DNA from: Berkiella sp050247135
Lineage (GTDB): Bacteria; Pseudomonadota; Gammaproteobacteria; Berkiellales; Berkiellaceae
Assembly: GCA_050247135.1 (NCBI GenBank)
Contig: JBFWUT010000052.1
Span: 1-16,564 of the forward strand
Reading direction: 5' to 3'
DNA length: 16,564 nucleotides
The notes beneath the pieces are model-generated. The model searched no databases. It was given only the letters and a program-made list of their open reading frames with translations, and was not told where the DNA came from. Made by a program: the position numbers and the translations under genes. Shown here piece after piece: positions 8,001-14,844 of the stretch (position 1 is the stretch's first letter; each line of letters begins with the position of its first letter).

Positions 8001-10543
8001 AAGGGATCATCAGGCACCTTTCCTAGGGTGAAAATGAGATTAGCATATTGCAAATTATCGCCCGAATATTGATCAACATAACGCTTAGCTTGCTCACGCA
8101 ACAACTTCATTCGCTGAGATTGACCATTTTCAGCCAATTGGATGTCTTTGATGTATCGTTCATAATTTTGCAACTTAAACTGGGTTGTGCCGATTTCTTG
8201 TACATCCGCCCCTGTAAGATCTTTTTCAGCTCCGGGTGCGACTGTTAAAAGATTGTTTAAAAAGATAAATTTTTCATCCATATTGTCACTGCGATGAGCA
8301 CTCCAAGTCCGTGCAGCATCTGGTGCAAACCTTTCTAAAAATCGATAACTATCTTCATTACCATCATCGCCGGTTGTAAATATAAAGTCTTTAGCAAGCC
8401 GTTCCATTAATTCCTTAAAAGATTTTGCTTGATCTTTTTCAGGTAACAGACATTTTATTTTTTCAAAAATAGCAATATCTTCAGCTGCATTTTTAGGCAC
8501 ATTATCTCTGGTGATAATACCCACCACGAGTTTCACCGCAACAACTTCTTCTCCTGACCAATACTTCTCCGCATATCGTAAAAAAGCGGTAACATTTTCG
8601 TCATTAATGTGTCTAAAGAGCTCATTTTCATTGGGCGGCAGTAAAAAGTTAAACTTTTTAATCACATAGATAGGTGATAATATTTGTTGCAATCGTTTTA
8701 AGTCTTCTTTACTTGCATATAGCTCAATAAATTTTTCAATATTACTCATCAGATCTGCAGGCATGATAAACGATTTCTTTTCAATGCTATCAAGCAGCAG
8801 TGCTTCAAAGTCGTCCATAATATATTTTGCAATACTTTGTGCCTTTTCTTTGATGGCAGCTTCTGCTCTTTCTAGCTCTTTTAGCCATGATTGACTAAAA
8901 TCAGATGTCATCCCTGTTTTAAAGAATGGCAATAGCCGCAAAACAAAACCCAAAACGCCTTTTGTTACCATTTGTGTGGCACGTGCTTTTTCAGCTTTAA
9001 TTAATTCAGCAATTTCTAAGGCATCTAAAAATGAAGGAGATTGACCAATAAACATCAAATTAATACCGTGGCCTTCGGCACGCTTTTCTCGTGCTGATTT
9101 TTCGAATGAATCGACATGTCGATAAGCCTCATTAATGAGTGTCACCACTTCATTTGAAGTGCCAACCCAAATTTTTCGCACCCACCCCCAAAACCCATTG
9201 AGTAATTCACTTGTTCTAAAAAACCAATAACGGATCCACCCGCTAGGTGGAAAATAACTTGGCTTAGCCGGCACATAAGGTAACAATATTGTTGGAATAA
9301 TAGCATTTCCCTGTACCGTAACAGGAATAAGATTTCGCTTGTCGCGATTAGTAACCCAGCGAGAATTCAACCACTGCTGTTTCACTTTGGTATTGTTAGA
9401 ACGCTGTAGCAATTTATAAAGTTCAGCAAAGTTGTTGAATCGGCAGCCATAACTAATGGTATCAATTGGCATTGAGGCAATGTCTGTAAATCTTCTTAAT
9501 ACCTCAGGTTCGTCGAATTGAAATACATTTTGTGAAAACTCACGACGCAATACAAATAAAGCGTCATCTAATCTTAAATTGCCATATTGCGCGGCGCCTT
9601 TAATTCGCCAAATTGCCGCTGCTTCAATTTGTTGACGATATTGCTTTATCACATCCCGATTAGCGTCTAGTTGCTTTTTAATGGCGCGATCGACAGCAGA
9701 GCCATTGACGGGTAATGCCTTTTCAATATAATCCATTAATGCTACAAAATTGTCGATTTCATTTTTAATTTTAATTAAGTCATCTGTTGAGGCTAAAACT
9801 AATCTATCCTGGGCTTGCCAAGCTACGTTCAATTGCTTCAAGCGCTCTACTCGACCTCTAAAGAAGGGGAACAGCTCTTTAAGCATTAATACCCTCTTTT
9901 TATTATCTTTTTTATCCAGCAACGAAGCTCGCTCTAAAAGCCATTTTTGATAATCTTCTTTTTTATCGAAGGTATGCATTGCTGTAATTTCATCAAGTAA
10001 CTGAGCGCGTTCACCCTTATCTTGGGTATCTAGTTTTGTGGCAATTGCTCTTAAGCGGTTCGGAATATCATTTAAATCGAGAGTATCTTGTTCAAGGGCG
10101 AGATTATGCAATTGTGACCAAGGCATACCAGGTTTTGTGGAGTTTTTTGGATCTTTATAGTCAGAAAAGCTCTCAATATCTTTTTGCTTTTGTTCGAATG
10201 CCTGCAAAGCGTCCATCGCTTCTTGATACTGCTTTTTACGAGTGGCTAAATCTTTAACTAATACTTTACCGACATCAAACTCTTTGTTTCCCTTCTCCCA
10301 ACGTGTTTTGGCGATCTCCATTGCTTGATTATAATCTTCTTGATATTGGTAAGCTCTTTGGTAGCAAGCGGTTTCACTTGGCGGGTGTGCTAACAGCTGG
10401 TTAATCAGTTCGAGATCGTGGTTGAAGGTGTCAAAATAACTTTGCTGCTTCCCTGTTGCATCAACAAATGTTCCCACGAGTTGGCTTAAACGTTGCTCGA
10501 TATCACGTTCTTTAGATTGTTGCAATGCGACAAGTGCTGGCAT
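5015..10543 (-). CDS. Giant helical orphan protein of unknown function (1842 aa)
   Basis: I do not recognise this protein. Its 1842 residues are mostly charged, leucine-rich and predicted helical, with no signal peptide and no catalytic motif I can name. The N-terminal 300 residues look coiled-coil-like (many Glu, Gln, Lys, Leu). Two segments stand out as possibly membrane-associating: an aromatic stretch at about 428-460 (GWIRYWFF, LNGFWGWVRKIW) and GVLGFVLRLLPFF at about 524-540. An acidic patch (DNENEDIIVEDNDEQ) lies near 858-876 and a highly charged lysine/glutamate stretch near 1535-1565. The tail is basic (GKKVVAKK). The ATG has a good site, GAGGA six bases upstream. The frame stays open for 5.5 kb, so the gene is under coding selection. 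It diverges from another orphan. A secreted effector or large scaffold is possible, but that is speculation. Confidence 0.9.
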   Translation of the reverse strand: MPALVALQQSKERDIEQRLSQLVGTFVDATGKQQSYFDTFNHDLELINQLLAHPPSETACYQRAYQYQEDYNQAMEIAKTRWEKGNKEFDVGKVLVKDLATRKKQYQEAMDALQAFEQKQKDIESFSDYKDPKNSTKPGMPWSQLHNLALEQDTLDLNDIPNRLRAIATKLDTQDKGERAQLLDEITAMHTFDKKEDYQKWLLERASLLDKKDNKKRVLMLKELFPFFRGRVERLKQLNVAWQAQDRLVLASTDDLIKIKNEIDNFVALMDYIEKALPVNGSAVDRAIKKQLDANRDVIKQYRQQIEAAAIWRIKGAAQYGNLRLDDALFVLRREFSQNVFQFDEPEVLRRFTDIASMPIDTISYGCRFNNFAELYKLLQRSNNTKVKQQWLNSRWVTNRDKRNLIPVTVQGNAIIPTILLPYVPAKPSYFPPSGWIRYWFFRTSELLNGFWGWVRKIWVGTSNEVVTLINEAYRHVDSFEKSAREKRAEGHGINLMFIGQSPSFLDALEIAELIKAEKARATQMVTKGVLGFVLRLLPFFKTGMTSDFSQSWLKELERAEAAIKEKAQSIAKYIMDDFEALLLDSIEKKSFIMPADLMSNIEKFIELYASKEDLKRLQQILSPIYVIKKFNFLLPPNENELFRHINDENVTAFLRYAEKYWSGEEVVAVKLVVGIITRDNVPKNAAEDIAIFEKIKCLLPEKDQAKSFKELMERLAKDFIFTTGDDGNEDSYRFLERFAPDAARTWSAHRSDNMDEKFIFLNNLLTVAPGAEKDLTGADVQEIGTTQFKLQNYERYIKDIQLAENGQSQRMKLLREQAKRYVDQYSGDNLQYANLIFTLGKVPDDPFVTAYCEKRFAWLIEQDNENEDIIVEDNDEQFIANVKRYPTIIQRLVVLIDERTDGADDQLAEWVLSFNEATLTATYFARRIQKSLADNQLREILKDGDFYEQLLANPLFSQKVYDVLGQQLARYAQNENWEALCDEAFFRVIEKIGTLQNKEAYRLLRIKRLLEQNNSSITEEYITKLAEHMGASNLDKLVTLPQSKRLLVEIVAAHMAKLTRDKEWQGHAQYFIEFFIPKENKALRNDIHLKWLSEFIKNPEKFVGETFIERATLDGKFHYQNRQIPNDSTSLTEFYGETNIPKVRELVMARLDSFNEDLSDDVIQLINGYFRDPVFNLHKDWPLYRKKRDLFQQAQKTIHCLKNGIVVDGMGQLENFYVQMIGSQALATVEAGDFHEEIAQYQQELFTQMLDAVRDAAKELFITVRVLENGTEGINVDDLASERQHRTFMDMLNKATLPLAFKNEMQEIYRDRVSCISRVNAFVANLNFEKMHLISFDLGDLSLFSKVLSKRAKRYLRIEVNALRDYLPAEDPLAKALSTWCRVLRGNYPIAGSNVADLAELSEYSATIKNYPKLAEDMATRLMTALEAHEELTYFPLFKESRLAYQSMQYLKKDSQRRLFATLKAKIEWLLLQANPAEAQFLRVDWLYHAKLLEGMLQNNSVEQAANETRTAVNLWVKDSLTDAQKLLSELTDELDSRLQSKKAEKQTVDLTVKKDKQMSLLEKEQQLLRLGLFIRSFGDASQKDKLDQLLSDVTRRQHRAMMKGASGQLVEHSLDFAEKLISTAGSDSQREQCAQLATKWNLYRMKPQAALLQSVRFDAVNDALPGYIEAFDKGIYAYFVKKHHLPENFHEIMVAKIKEWDLADDLLEPERILKKHPISAFLDILTPLAAKATHGFFYSKPSESDARKLFIGLCLSIQAHQLVKLWQDRKALVSPADISASLSTLVNQLKKKYDIGWGEFNKGLFKAIAKDTDYFASWSAVEVPEMQADRGLGKKVVAKK

Positions 10544-10717
10544 AATGATTCCTCACGACCAATGAGCCTCGTGTCCATGAGGTAACATGCCCAAGCTATC
10601 CTTTGCCTAGGATTAAACTACTGTTTGGTAATAGGTTAAGTATAGGACCTAAATCGAGATAATCTAGCTTGTTTTTTCATTCAGTAGTGCACAAACGTAG
10701 TCATCTAGTTAATAAAG
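10544..10717. promoter_or_regulatory. Divergent intergenic region between two orphan genes
   Basis: This 174-bp spacer must carry the promoters of the 1842-aa gene (minus) and the 389-aa gene (plus). On the minus strand a good -10 hexamer TATACT lies at 10644-10639, but the -35 at the right distance is poor. I see no convincing plus-strand promoter. On the minus transcript an imperfect hairpin CCTCAT-GGAC-ACGAGG (10582-10567) precedes the ribosome site GAGGA (10554-10550). Its CCTCAT could also pair with the GTGAGG that contains that site. Confidence 0.35.
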
Positions 10718-11887
10718 ATGAATATTTTCAGCCCACTCACCTGTCATAACGATAAGATGTCTTTATTTCTTAAGGTGGCAATGCACATGTTAACAGGGCC
10801 TAAAATGCAAGATGAAATTCAGTCTATTTTGGAACACTACCAACAAAGCACAACGGATCATCTTGGTGAAATTGACCAATTCATGAGATCGAATGGACTT
10901 AGCAACATCAAAGACATTCCAAAGTATTTCCCCGATTCGCCCAATATTATTGACAAGGGCGCTAAGTTATATCGAGCTTACCTTGTCTTAAAGGGGCATT
11001 TTGCGACTGTGGAGCTTGCCTTAAAGCAAAATCTGAAAAATCTTAAAGATGCCGATCCTTCGCAGCTTGCGCAGCTTTTACAAAACAAAACTCTTTTAGA
11101 CACATTACAAAGTCAAGGCGAGCAAAGGGCCGCTCTGAGCCTAAAGCTCAATACCGTTGATAGCAAAGGTAAGGAGGAAATAGAGCAACAGATTGACGGG
11201 ATTTTCGAAGAAGTGACCAAACGCCCCAAAATGGAACAACTGATTTGTTCCTACTTTCAATTTAATGCTATGGCTCAACAAAACATGCAAAATCTACAAA
11301 CACTGCCGGCTTTGCTAGCGGATTTAACCCAAGCCATGAAAGCCTCAGCAAATAGTCGAGCTGAGCTACCCAAAAAAGATGAATGGGATGAATTTGGCGA
11401 TGAATTTGCAGAAAAGGCGGTTACGGGTTTTCAAATAAAAACGCAGACGCAATCAACCATTTCATTCGATTCAGAAGATGAAGATCCTGAAGAAGATTGG
11501 GATGCTGAGTTTGAAGACAAGATAGTAGCAAGCTCATCCAATAACAGCCCAGCGGATTCTGATGATAATGAAGATTGGGATGCCGACATGGACACTCATC
11601 CAGCTCAAGTGGCACAAAGCCCAACAAGTAGCTCTGCAAAGAGCCCTGCAGACTCTGATGAGGATACTGAGGATTGGGACGCCGAGTTTGAAGCCGAGCC
11701 TATCAAAAAAGCACCCCTTAAGTTACCTGAGAATCGCCAAAATCCGTTGGCTACATCATACGAACATAAACGAACCCATTCAGCAGACTCAGGACCCAGT
11801 AAAGATAAGCCACTTTCACCTGATGAAACAAAAGAGAAGCAAGAGAAAAAAAAAGTAAAGCCCGGTCGCAGTTCAGATCCAGATTAA
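10718..11887 (+). CDS. Orphan protein with acidic tryptophan repeats
   Basis: Unrecognised, up to 389 residues. The N-terminal half (to about 215) is helical and glutamine/leucine-rich with a coiled-coil look. The C-terminal half is low-complexity, acidic and serine-rich, with four tryptophan motifs: DEWDEFGDEF (W223), EEDWDAEFED (W261), NEDWDADMD (W287) and TEDWDAEFEAE (W320). The last three form a degenerate repeat with an SPADSD lead-in. The tail is polar and Lys/Glu/Ser/Pro-rich. There is no signal peptide. The first ATG has no clear ribosome site. ATGs at 10781 and 10787 follow AAGGTGG (10772-10778), and one at 10805 follows CAGGG, so the true protein may lack 21-29 residues. It diverges from the giant orphan. 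W-x(2-3)-F in acidic context resembles eukaryotic coat-adaptor ligands; an effector role is inference. Confidence 0.85.
   Translation: MNIFSPLTCHNDKMSLFLKVAMHMLTGPKMQDEIQSILEHYQQSTTDHLGEIDQFMRSNGLSNIKDIPKYFPDSPNIIDKGAKLYRAYLVLKGHFATVELALKQNLKNLKDADPSQLAQLLQNKTLLDTLQSQGEQRAALSLKLNTVDSKGKEEIEQQIDGIFEEVTKRPKMEQLICSYFQFNAMAQQNMQNLQTLPALLADLTQAMKASANSRAELPKKDEWDEFGDEFAEKAVTGFQIKTQTQSTISFDSEDEDPEEDWDAEFEDKIVASSSNNSPADSDDNEDWDADMDTHPAQVAQSPTSSSAKSPADSDEDTEDWDAEFEAEPIKKAPLKLPENRQNPLATSYEHKRTHSADSGPSKDKPLSPDETKEKQEKKKVKPGRSSDPD
10772..10778 (+). promoter_or_regulatory. Candidate internal ribosome binding site (AAGGTGG)
   Basis: AAGGTGG is the strongest Shine-Dalgarno-like sequence near the 5' end of the 389-codon frame. 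It is two bases from the ATG at 10781 and eight from the ATG at 10787. The upstream ATGs at 10718 and 10757 lack such a site. It therefore favours a start giving about 366 residues, beginning MLTGPKMQDEIQ. Confidence 0.45.
11468..11692 (+). repeat. Intragenic repeat region encoding acidic-Trp motifs
   Basis: Three diverged copies of a 48-51-bp coding unit lie at 11468-11515, 11546-11593 and 11642-11692. Each encodes D-S-(acidic run)-E-D-W-D-A and ends acidic or aromatic. Copies two and three also share SPADSD at the start. Codon usage differs between copies (GATTGGGATGCT, GATTGGGATGCC, GATTGGGACGCC), so the repeat is conserved as protein rather than as recent DNA duplication. Confidence 0.75.
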
Positions 11888-11899
11888 AAGCCTAATACA

Positions 11900-13186
11900 C
11901 TATAACTGCCAGATAGGAACACCTGCATGCAGGAATTGCTCTTTATCGAAGATAGTCTTGACATCCACGAGTAAACGCATGGCATTGAATTTATCTAGAT
12001 AAGTTTCTACTGTCTGTGACTTGTAAAATGAATGGCCCACACATACCACAATCGCATCCAAGTCAACCATATCATCCCAATTTACCAACTCAATATCATA
12101 CTCTTTCAACGCCTCATCTTTATCTGCAATGGGATCATGCACCAAGATCTCAACCCCAAAAGACAGTAATTCATTTATCACATCAATCACTTTAGAATTA
12201 CGCAAATCCTTACAGTTTTCTTTAAAGGTGAGTCCTAATATACCCACTCTAGCCTCTTTGACACGACTGCCTAATTGAATTAACCGTTTGACAGTTTGAT
12301 CGGCAATATATTTCCCCATGCCATCGTTAATACGGCGCCCAGCTAGGATCACCTCAGGACGATAGCCTAATTGCTTTGCTTTATAGGTTAAATAATAGGG
12401 ATCAACCCCAATACAATGCCCTCCCACAAGACCTGGCATAAAGGGCATAAAATTCCATTTGGTCTTTGCTGCGTTAATCACATCCAGCGTGTTGATCTGC
12501 ATACGTTCGCAAATCATGGCCAGTTCGTTCATCAAGGCAATATTCAGATCGCGCTGGGTATTTTCAATAATCTTGGCTGCTTCTGCCACTTTAATTTCTG
12601 GTGCACGGTAAACTCCCGCTTCAATTACAGCCCCATAGACTTCACTAATAATATCCAAGGTAGCAGGATCGAGAGCCGATACCACTTTGGTAACGTTGCA
12701 AAATGTGTGCACTTGGTCACCTGGGTTAATTCTTTCAGGAGAATAGCCCACTGAAAAGTCTAAACCCGCTTTTAACTTTGAAGCATGCTCTAATAAGGGA
12801 ATACATTCTTCTTGGGTGGCGCCGGGGTACACGGTAGATTCAAACACCACAATGTCGTTTCGTTTGAGTTGAGATCCCACTAATTCACAAGCTTTATAGA
12901 GATGACTTAAGTCGGGCTTGTGGGTGCCATCAGAGGGCGTGGGAACAGTAACAATGTAGAAATCGGCTTCAGCCAATAATGATTTATCATTGGTCAAGGT
13001 CAACCTGGCCTCTTTGAGCAAGGTTTCCTTCACCTCACCGTTTACATCGATGCCATTGTTAAGATCATTAATCCGCTTGGCGTTAATATCAAAACCAACG
13101 ACAGGCTGCTTTAAAGCAAAAGCAACGGCTACAGGTAGCCCAACATAACCTAAACCGATCACCGCAATTTTACGCTGATATGACAA
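11900..13186 (-). CDS. UDP-N-acetylhexosamine 6-dehydrogenase, TviB/WbpA type
   Basis: A nucleotide-sugar dehydrogenase that oxidises C6 of a UDP-N-acetylhexosamine in two NAD-dependent steps to the uronic acid. The Rossmann motif VIGLGYVGLP (G11, G13, G16), VPTP, ESTVYPG, the central AEAAKIIENTQRDLNIALMN, and GGHCIGVDPYY with catalytic C258 are all present. ILAGRRIND and LGLTFKENCKDLRNSK in the C-terminal half follow. Overall it resembles Salmonella TviB closely. The frame is open to a TTG at 13273, but AGGAGG lies exactly five bases before a TTG at 13186 that begins LSYQRKIAVIG. That start gives 428 residues, the family length (TviB about 425), so I use it. No epimerase or transferase partner is adjacent, so the product is probably used by surface-polysaccharide genes elsewhere. 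Confidence 0.9.
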   Translation of the reverse strand: MSYQRKIAVIGLGYVGLPVAVAFALKQPVVGFDINAKRINDLNNGIDVNGEVKETLLKEARLTLTNDKSLLAEADFYIVTVPTPSDGTHKPDLSHLYKACELVGSQLKRNDIVVFESTVYPGATQEECIPLLEHASKLKAGLDFSVGYSPERINPGDQVHTFCNVTKVVSALDPATLDIISEVYGAVIEAGVYRAPEIKVAEAAKIIENTQRDLNIALMNELAMICERMQINTLDVINAAKTKWNFMPFMPGLVGGHCIGVDPYYLTYKAKQLGYRPEVILAGRRINDGMGKYIADQTVKRLIQLGSRVKEARVGILGLTFKENCKDLRNSKVIDVINELLSFGVEILVHDPIADKDEALKEYDIELVNWDDMVDLDAIVVCVGHSFYKSQTVETYLDKFNAMRLLVDVKTIFDKEQFLHAGVPIWQL

Positions 13187-13191
13187 AGACG

Positions 13192-13197
13192 CCTCCT
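13192..13197 (-). promoter_or_regulatory. Perfect Shine-Dalgarno deciding a TTG start
   Basis: AGGAGG on the minus strand, five bases upstream of the TTG at 13186. No ribosome site precedes the alternative ATG at 13231 or the upstream TTG at 13273. The extra 29 residues implied by the longer frame (MFTFLAILSENSAIMK...) have no place in the dehydrogenase family, whose Rossmann strand starts within about ten residues of the N terminus. Confidence 0.8.
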
Positions 13198-13288
13198 GGC
13201 AATACACAATTTCCCTATGGGATCGTTTCATTATTGCACTATTTTCTGATAATATCGCCAAGAAAGTAAACAAGCTAACGAGCTAATA

Positions 13289-13756
13289 ATGCCAAGCAAT
13301 CAAACCAACACAGAAATCCTCAAGAATGCCACTTTCCTACGGCGCGTTTGCGCTCTGGTTTATGATAGCTTTGTGGTTTTTTCCTTTCTTATCTTAATCA
13401 CTGGGCTGGCACTGGCTATTAACCAAGGTCATTCTTTATTGCCACATCGCGAATTATTCCTAGCTTATTTATTTATTGGCACCGGTTTATTTATTGGCTG
13501 GTTTTGGCAGAAAGCAGGACAAACTTTAGGGATGCTGGCTTGGAGAATTAAACTCGTCAATGAAGATTTTAGCCCCGTCACTTGGCGCACCGCTATTAAA
13601 CGTTACTTGATAGGCACGCTTTGCTTAGCGCTTGGAGGCATCGGCCTCATCTGGTGTTTATTCGATAAAGAAAAGCGAGCCCTGCAAGATAAATTCACCA
13701 AAACGCGCGTCGTGCATCTAACGCAAAAAGTTGAGAAACGAAAAAAATCAAAATAA
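13289..13756 (+). CDS. RDD family membrane protein
   Basis: A 155-residue small integral membrane protein of the RDD family (PF06271). The family pattern is clear: LRRVCALVYDSFVV (conserved Arg and Asp on the first helix), a second helix (LFLAYLFIGTGLFIGWFW), GQTLGMLAWRIKLV, a third helix (YLIGTLCLALGGIGLIW), then WCLFDKEKRALQDKFTKTRVV. Function is not established; some members have been linked to ion transport. Only weak GAG-type ribosome pairing precedes the ATG. It converges on lptG, a neighbourhood seen in other gammaproteobacteria. The tail is strongly basic (KVEKRKKSK). Its stop is 20 bases from the lptG stop. Confidence 0.88.
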   Translation: MPSNQTNTEILKNATFLRRVCALVYDSFVVFSFLILITGLALAINQGHSLLPHRELFLAYLFIGTGLFIGWFWQKAGQTLGMLAWRIKLVNEDFSPVTWRTAIKRYLIGTLCLALGGIGLIWCLFDKEKRALQDKFTKTRVVHLTQKVEKRKKSK

Positions 13757-13798
13757 GATTTCGCTGTTATTCAACCTTAGCGCGCTTTCTTTAACAGC
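13757..13798 (-). terminator. Possible terminator between convergent RDD and lptG genes
   Basis: GCTGTTA (13763-13769) and TAACAGC (13792-13798) are perfect 7-bp inverted repeats enclosing the lptG stop and an AGCGCGCT palindrome. On the minus strand the stem is followed, after about ten bases, by a T-rich stretch (ATTTTGATTTTTTT), so it could end lptFG transcription. The loop is long and the T tract is not adjacent, so this is tentative. Confidence 0.3.
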
Positions 13799-14844
13799 AA
13801 TAAACCTGTGCCCAAAAAGAGCAAGGTCGGCAAACTCGCACCCAGAATAGGTGGCAAAGAATAAACTAACGTTAAGGGGCCAAATAGCTGGTTAATGGTA
13901 AAGAAGACAAAACCAATCATCACACCTACCAACATCCTCAAACCCATCGTTGCAGAGCGCAATGGGCCAAAAATAAAGGGAATGGCTAAAAACATCATGA
14001 CGAGCGTGGCAAAGGGACGCAGCATTTTTTGCCAGAATGCCAGTAAATAAGGGTTAGCATCGAGCTGATTAGCTTCTCGATAACGAATGGTTTTCAATAA
14101 GCCACCTATCGATAATTCATCTAAATCTTTCACGCCTACAATGGTAAATAACTCGGGTTTAATATAACTGACCCATTCTTGTTGCATGATATGCGCTTTA
14201 CTCACGCTTTCATCACTAAACGTTGTTTCCTGAATATCATGCAATATCCATTTATCCGCAACATATTCTGCATGTTGAGCAAAACTGGCTTTTTTCAACT
14301 GTTGCTGTTGGTTAAATTCATATCGAGTGACACCCTGCAAGTGCTGGCTATCTTCGATAGATTGAATGTGTACAAAGTGCTGACCATCTCTTAACCAGGT
14401 TCCCTCTGAAGTGGCTAATGCTTGTCCTTGACTTAAAGCGGTGGCTTTCAAGTGGTGCGCGCGATTATCAGCAATAGGTGCCACCCATTCACCTAATATC
14501 CACGCAAAGCAAACTAGAACACAAGCTAACTTCATTACGGCAACAATAATATCTCCGACACTCCAGCCTACCGAACGCATGACAATCAGCTCACTGCGTG
14601 AGGCCAGCAAGCCTAAGCCTAATAACGTCCCCACCAATGCAGACATCGGAAATGCTTGGGCAATTTGCGCGGGCAGAGATAATAAAATATATTGCAATGC
14701 GCATTGTGTTGTGTAATCGCCATTGCCTACATGGCGCATTTCATTCACAAAAGAAAAAACAAACTCCAGTCCGACAAATAATAAGATAGCGAGTAGAATT
14801 GTCACAAAGAGTGTTTGCGCTAAATACCAGGTGATTTTATTCAT
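13777..14844 (-). CDS. lptG: LPS export permease LptG
   Basis: Inner-membrane partner of LptF in the LptB2FG ABC transporter, which extracts lipopolysaccharide and feeds it to LptC and the LptA bridge. The 355 residues (E. coli about 360) show three N-terminal TMs, the conserved FPMSALVGTLLGLGLLASRSELIVMRSVGWS coupling region (about 62-92), a periplasmic beta-jellyroll domain (about 120-260) and three C-terminal TMs, including FATLVMMFLAIPFIFGPLRS. Its ATG overlaps the lptF stop as ATGA, so the two are translationally coupled. LptB and LptC are not in this window. LptG is identified over LptF by gene order and by the ITWYLAQTL N-terminus. Confidence 0.95.
   Translation of the reverse strand: MNKITWYLAQTLFVTILLAILLFVGLEFVFSFVNEMRHVGNGDYTTQCALQYILLSLPAQIAQAFPMSALVGTLLGLGLLASRSELIVMRSVGWSVGDIIVAVMKLACVLVCFAWILGEWVAPIADNRAHHLKATALSQGQALATSEGTWLRDGQHFVHIQSIEDSQHLQGVTRYEFNQQQQLKKASFAQHAEYVADKWILHDIQETTFSDESVSKAHIMQQEWVSYIKPELFTIVGVKDLDELSIGGLLKTIRYREANQLDANPYLLAFWQKMLRPFATLVMMFLAIPFIFGPLRSATMGLRMLVGVMIGFVFFTINQLFGPLTLVYSLPPILGASLPTLLFLGTGLLLLKKAR

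Noticed and set aside
5371..10257. Short frames inside the giant gene on either strand, considered as evidence of a composite or frameshifted locus
   Set aside because: The main frame is unbroken over 5.5 kb with a good ribosome site. The short frames lack ribosome sites and recognisable content.
11421..11858. Short frames on both strands overlapping the acidic-Trp gene
   Set aside because: They arise from the skewed GAT/GAA codon composition of the acidic repeats. The 389-codon frame alone shows repeat conservation at protein level.
11888..11899. Terminator between the convergent 389-aa gene and the dehydrogenase gene
   Set aside because: Only 12 bases separate the stops and no hairpin with a T tract is visible on either strand.
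4888..11900. Integrative element with attL at the tRNA-Leu 3' end
   Set aside because: I looked for a second copy of the T-arm/acceptor sequence (TTCGAGTCTCTCCTCCGG) near 11890 and elsewhere and found none. There is also no integrase gene in the window.
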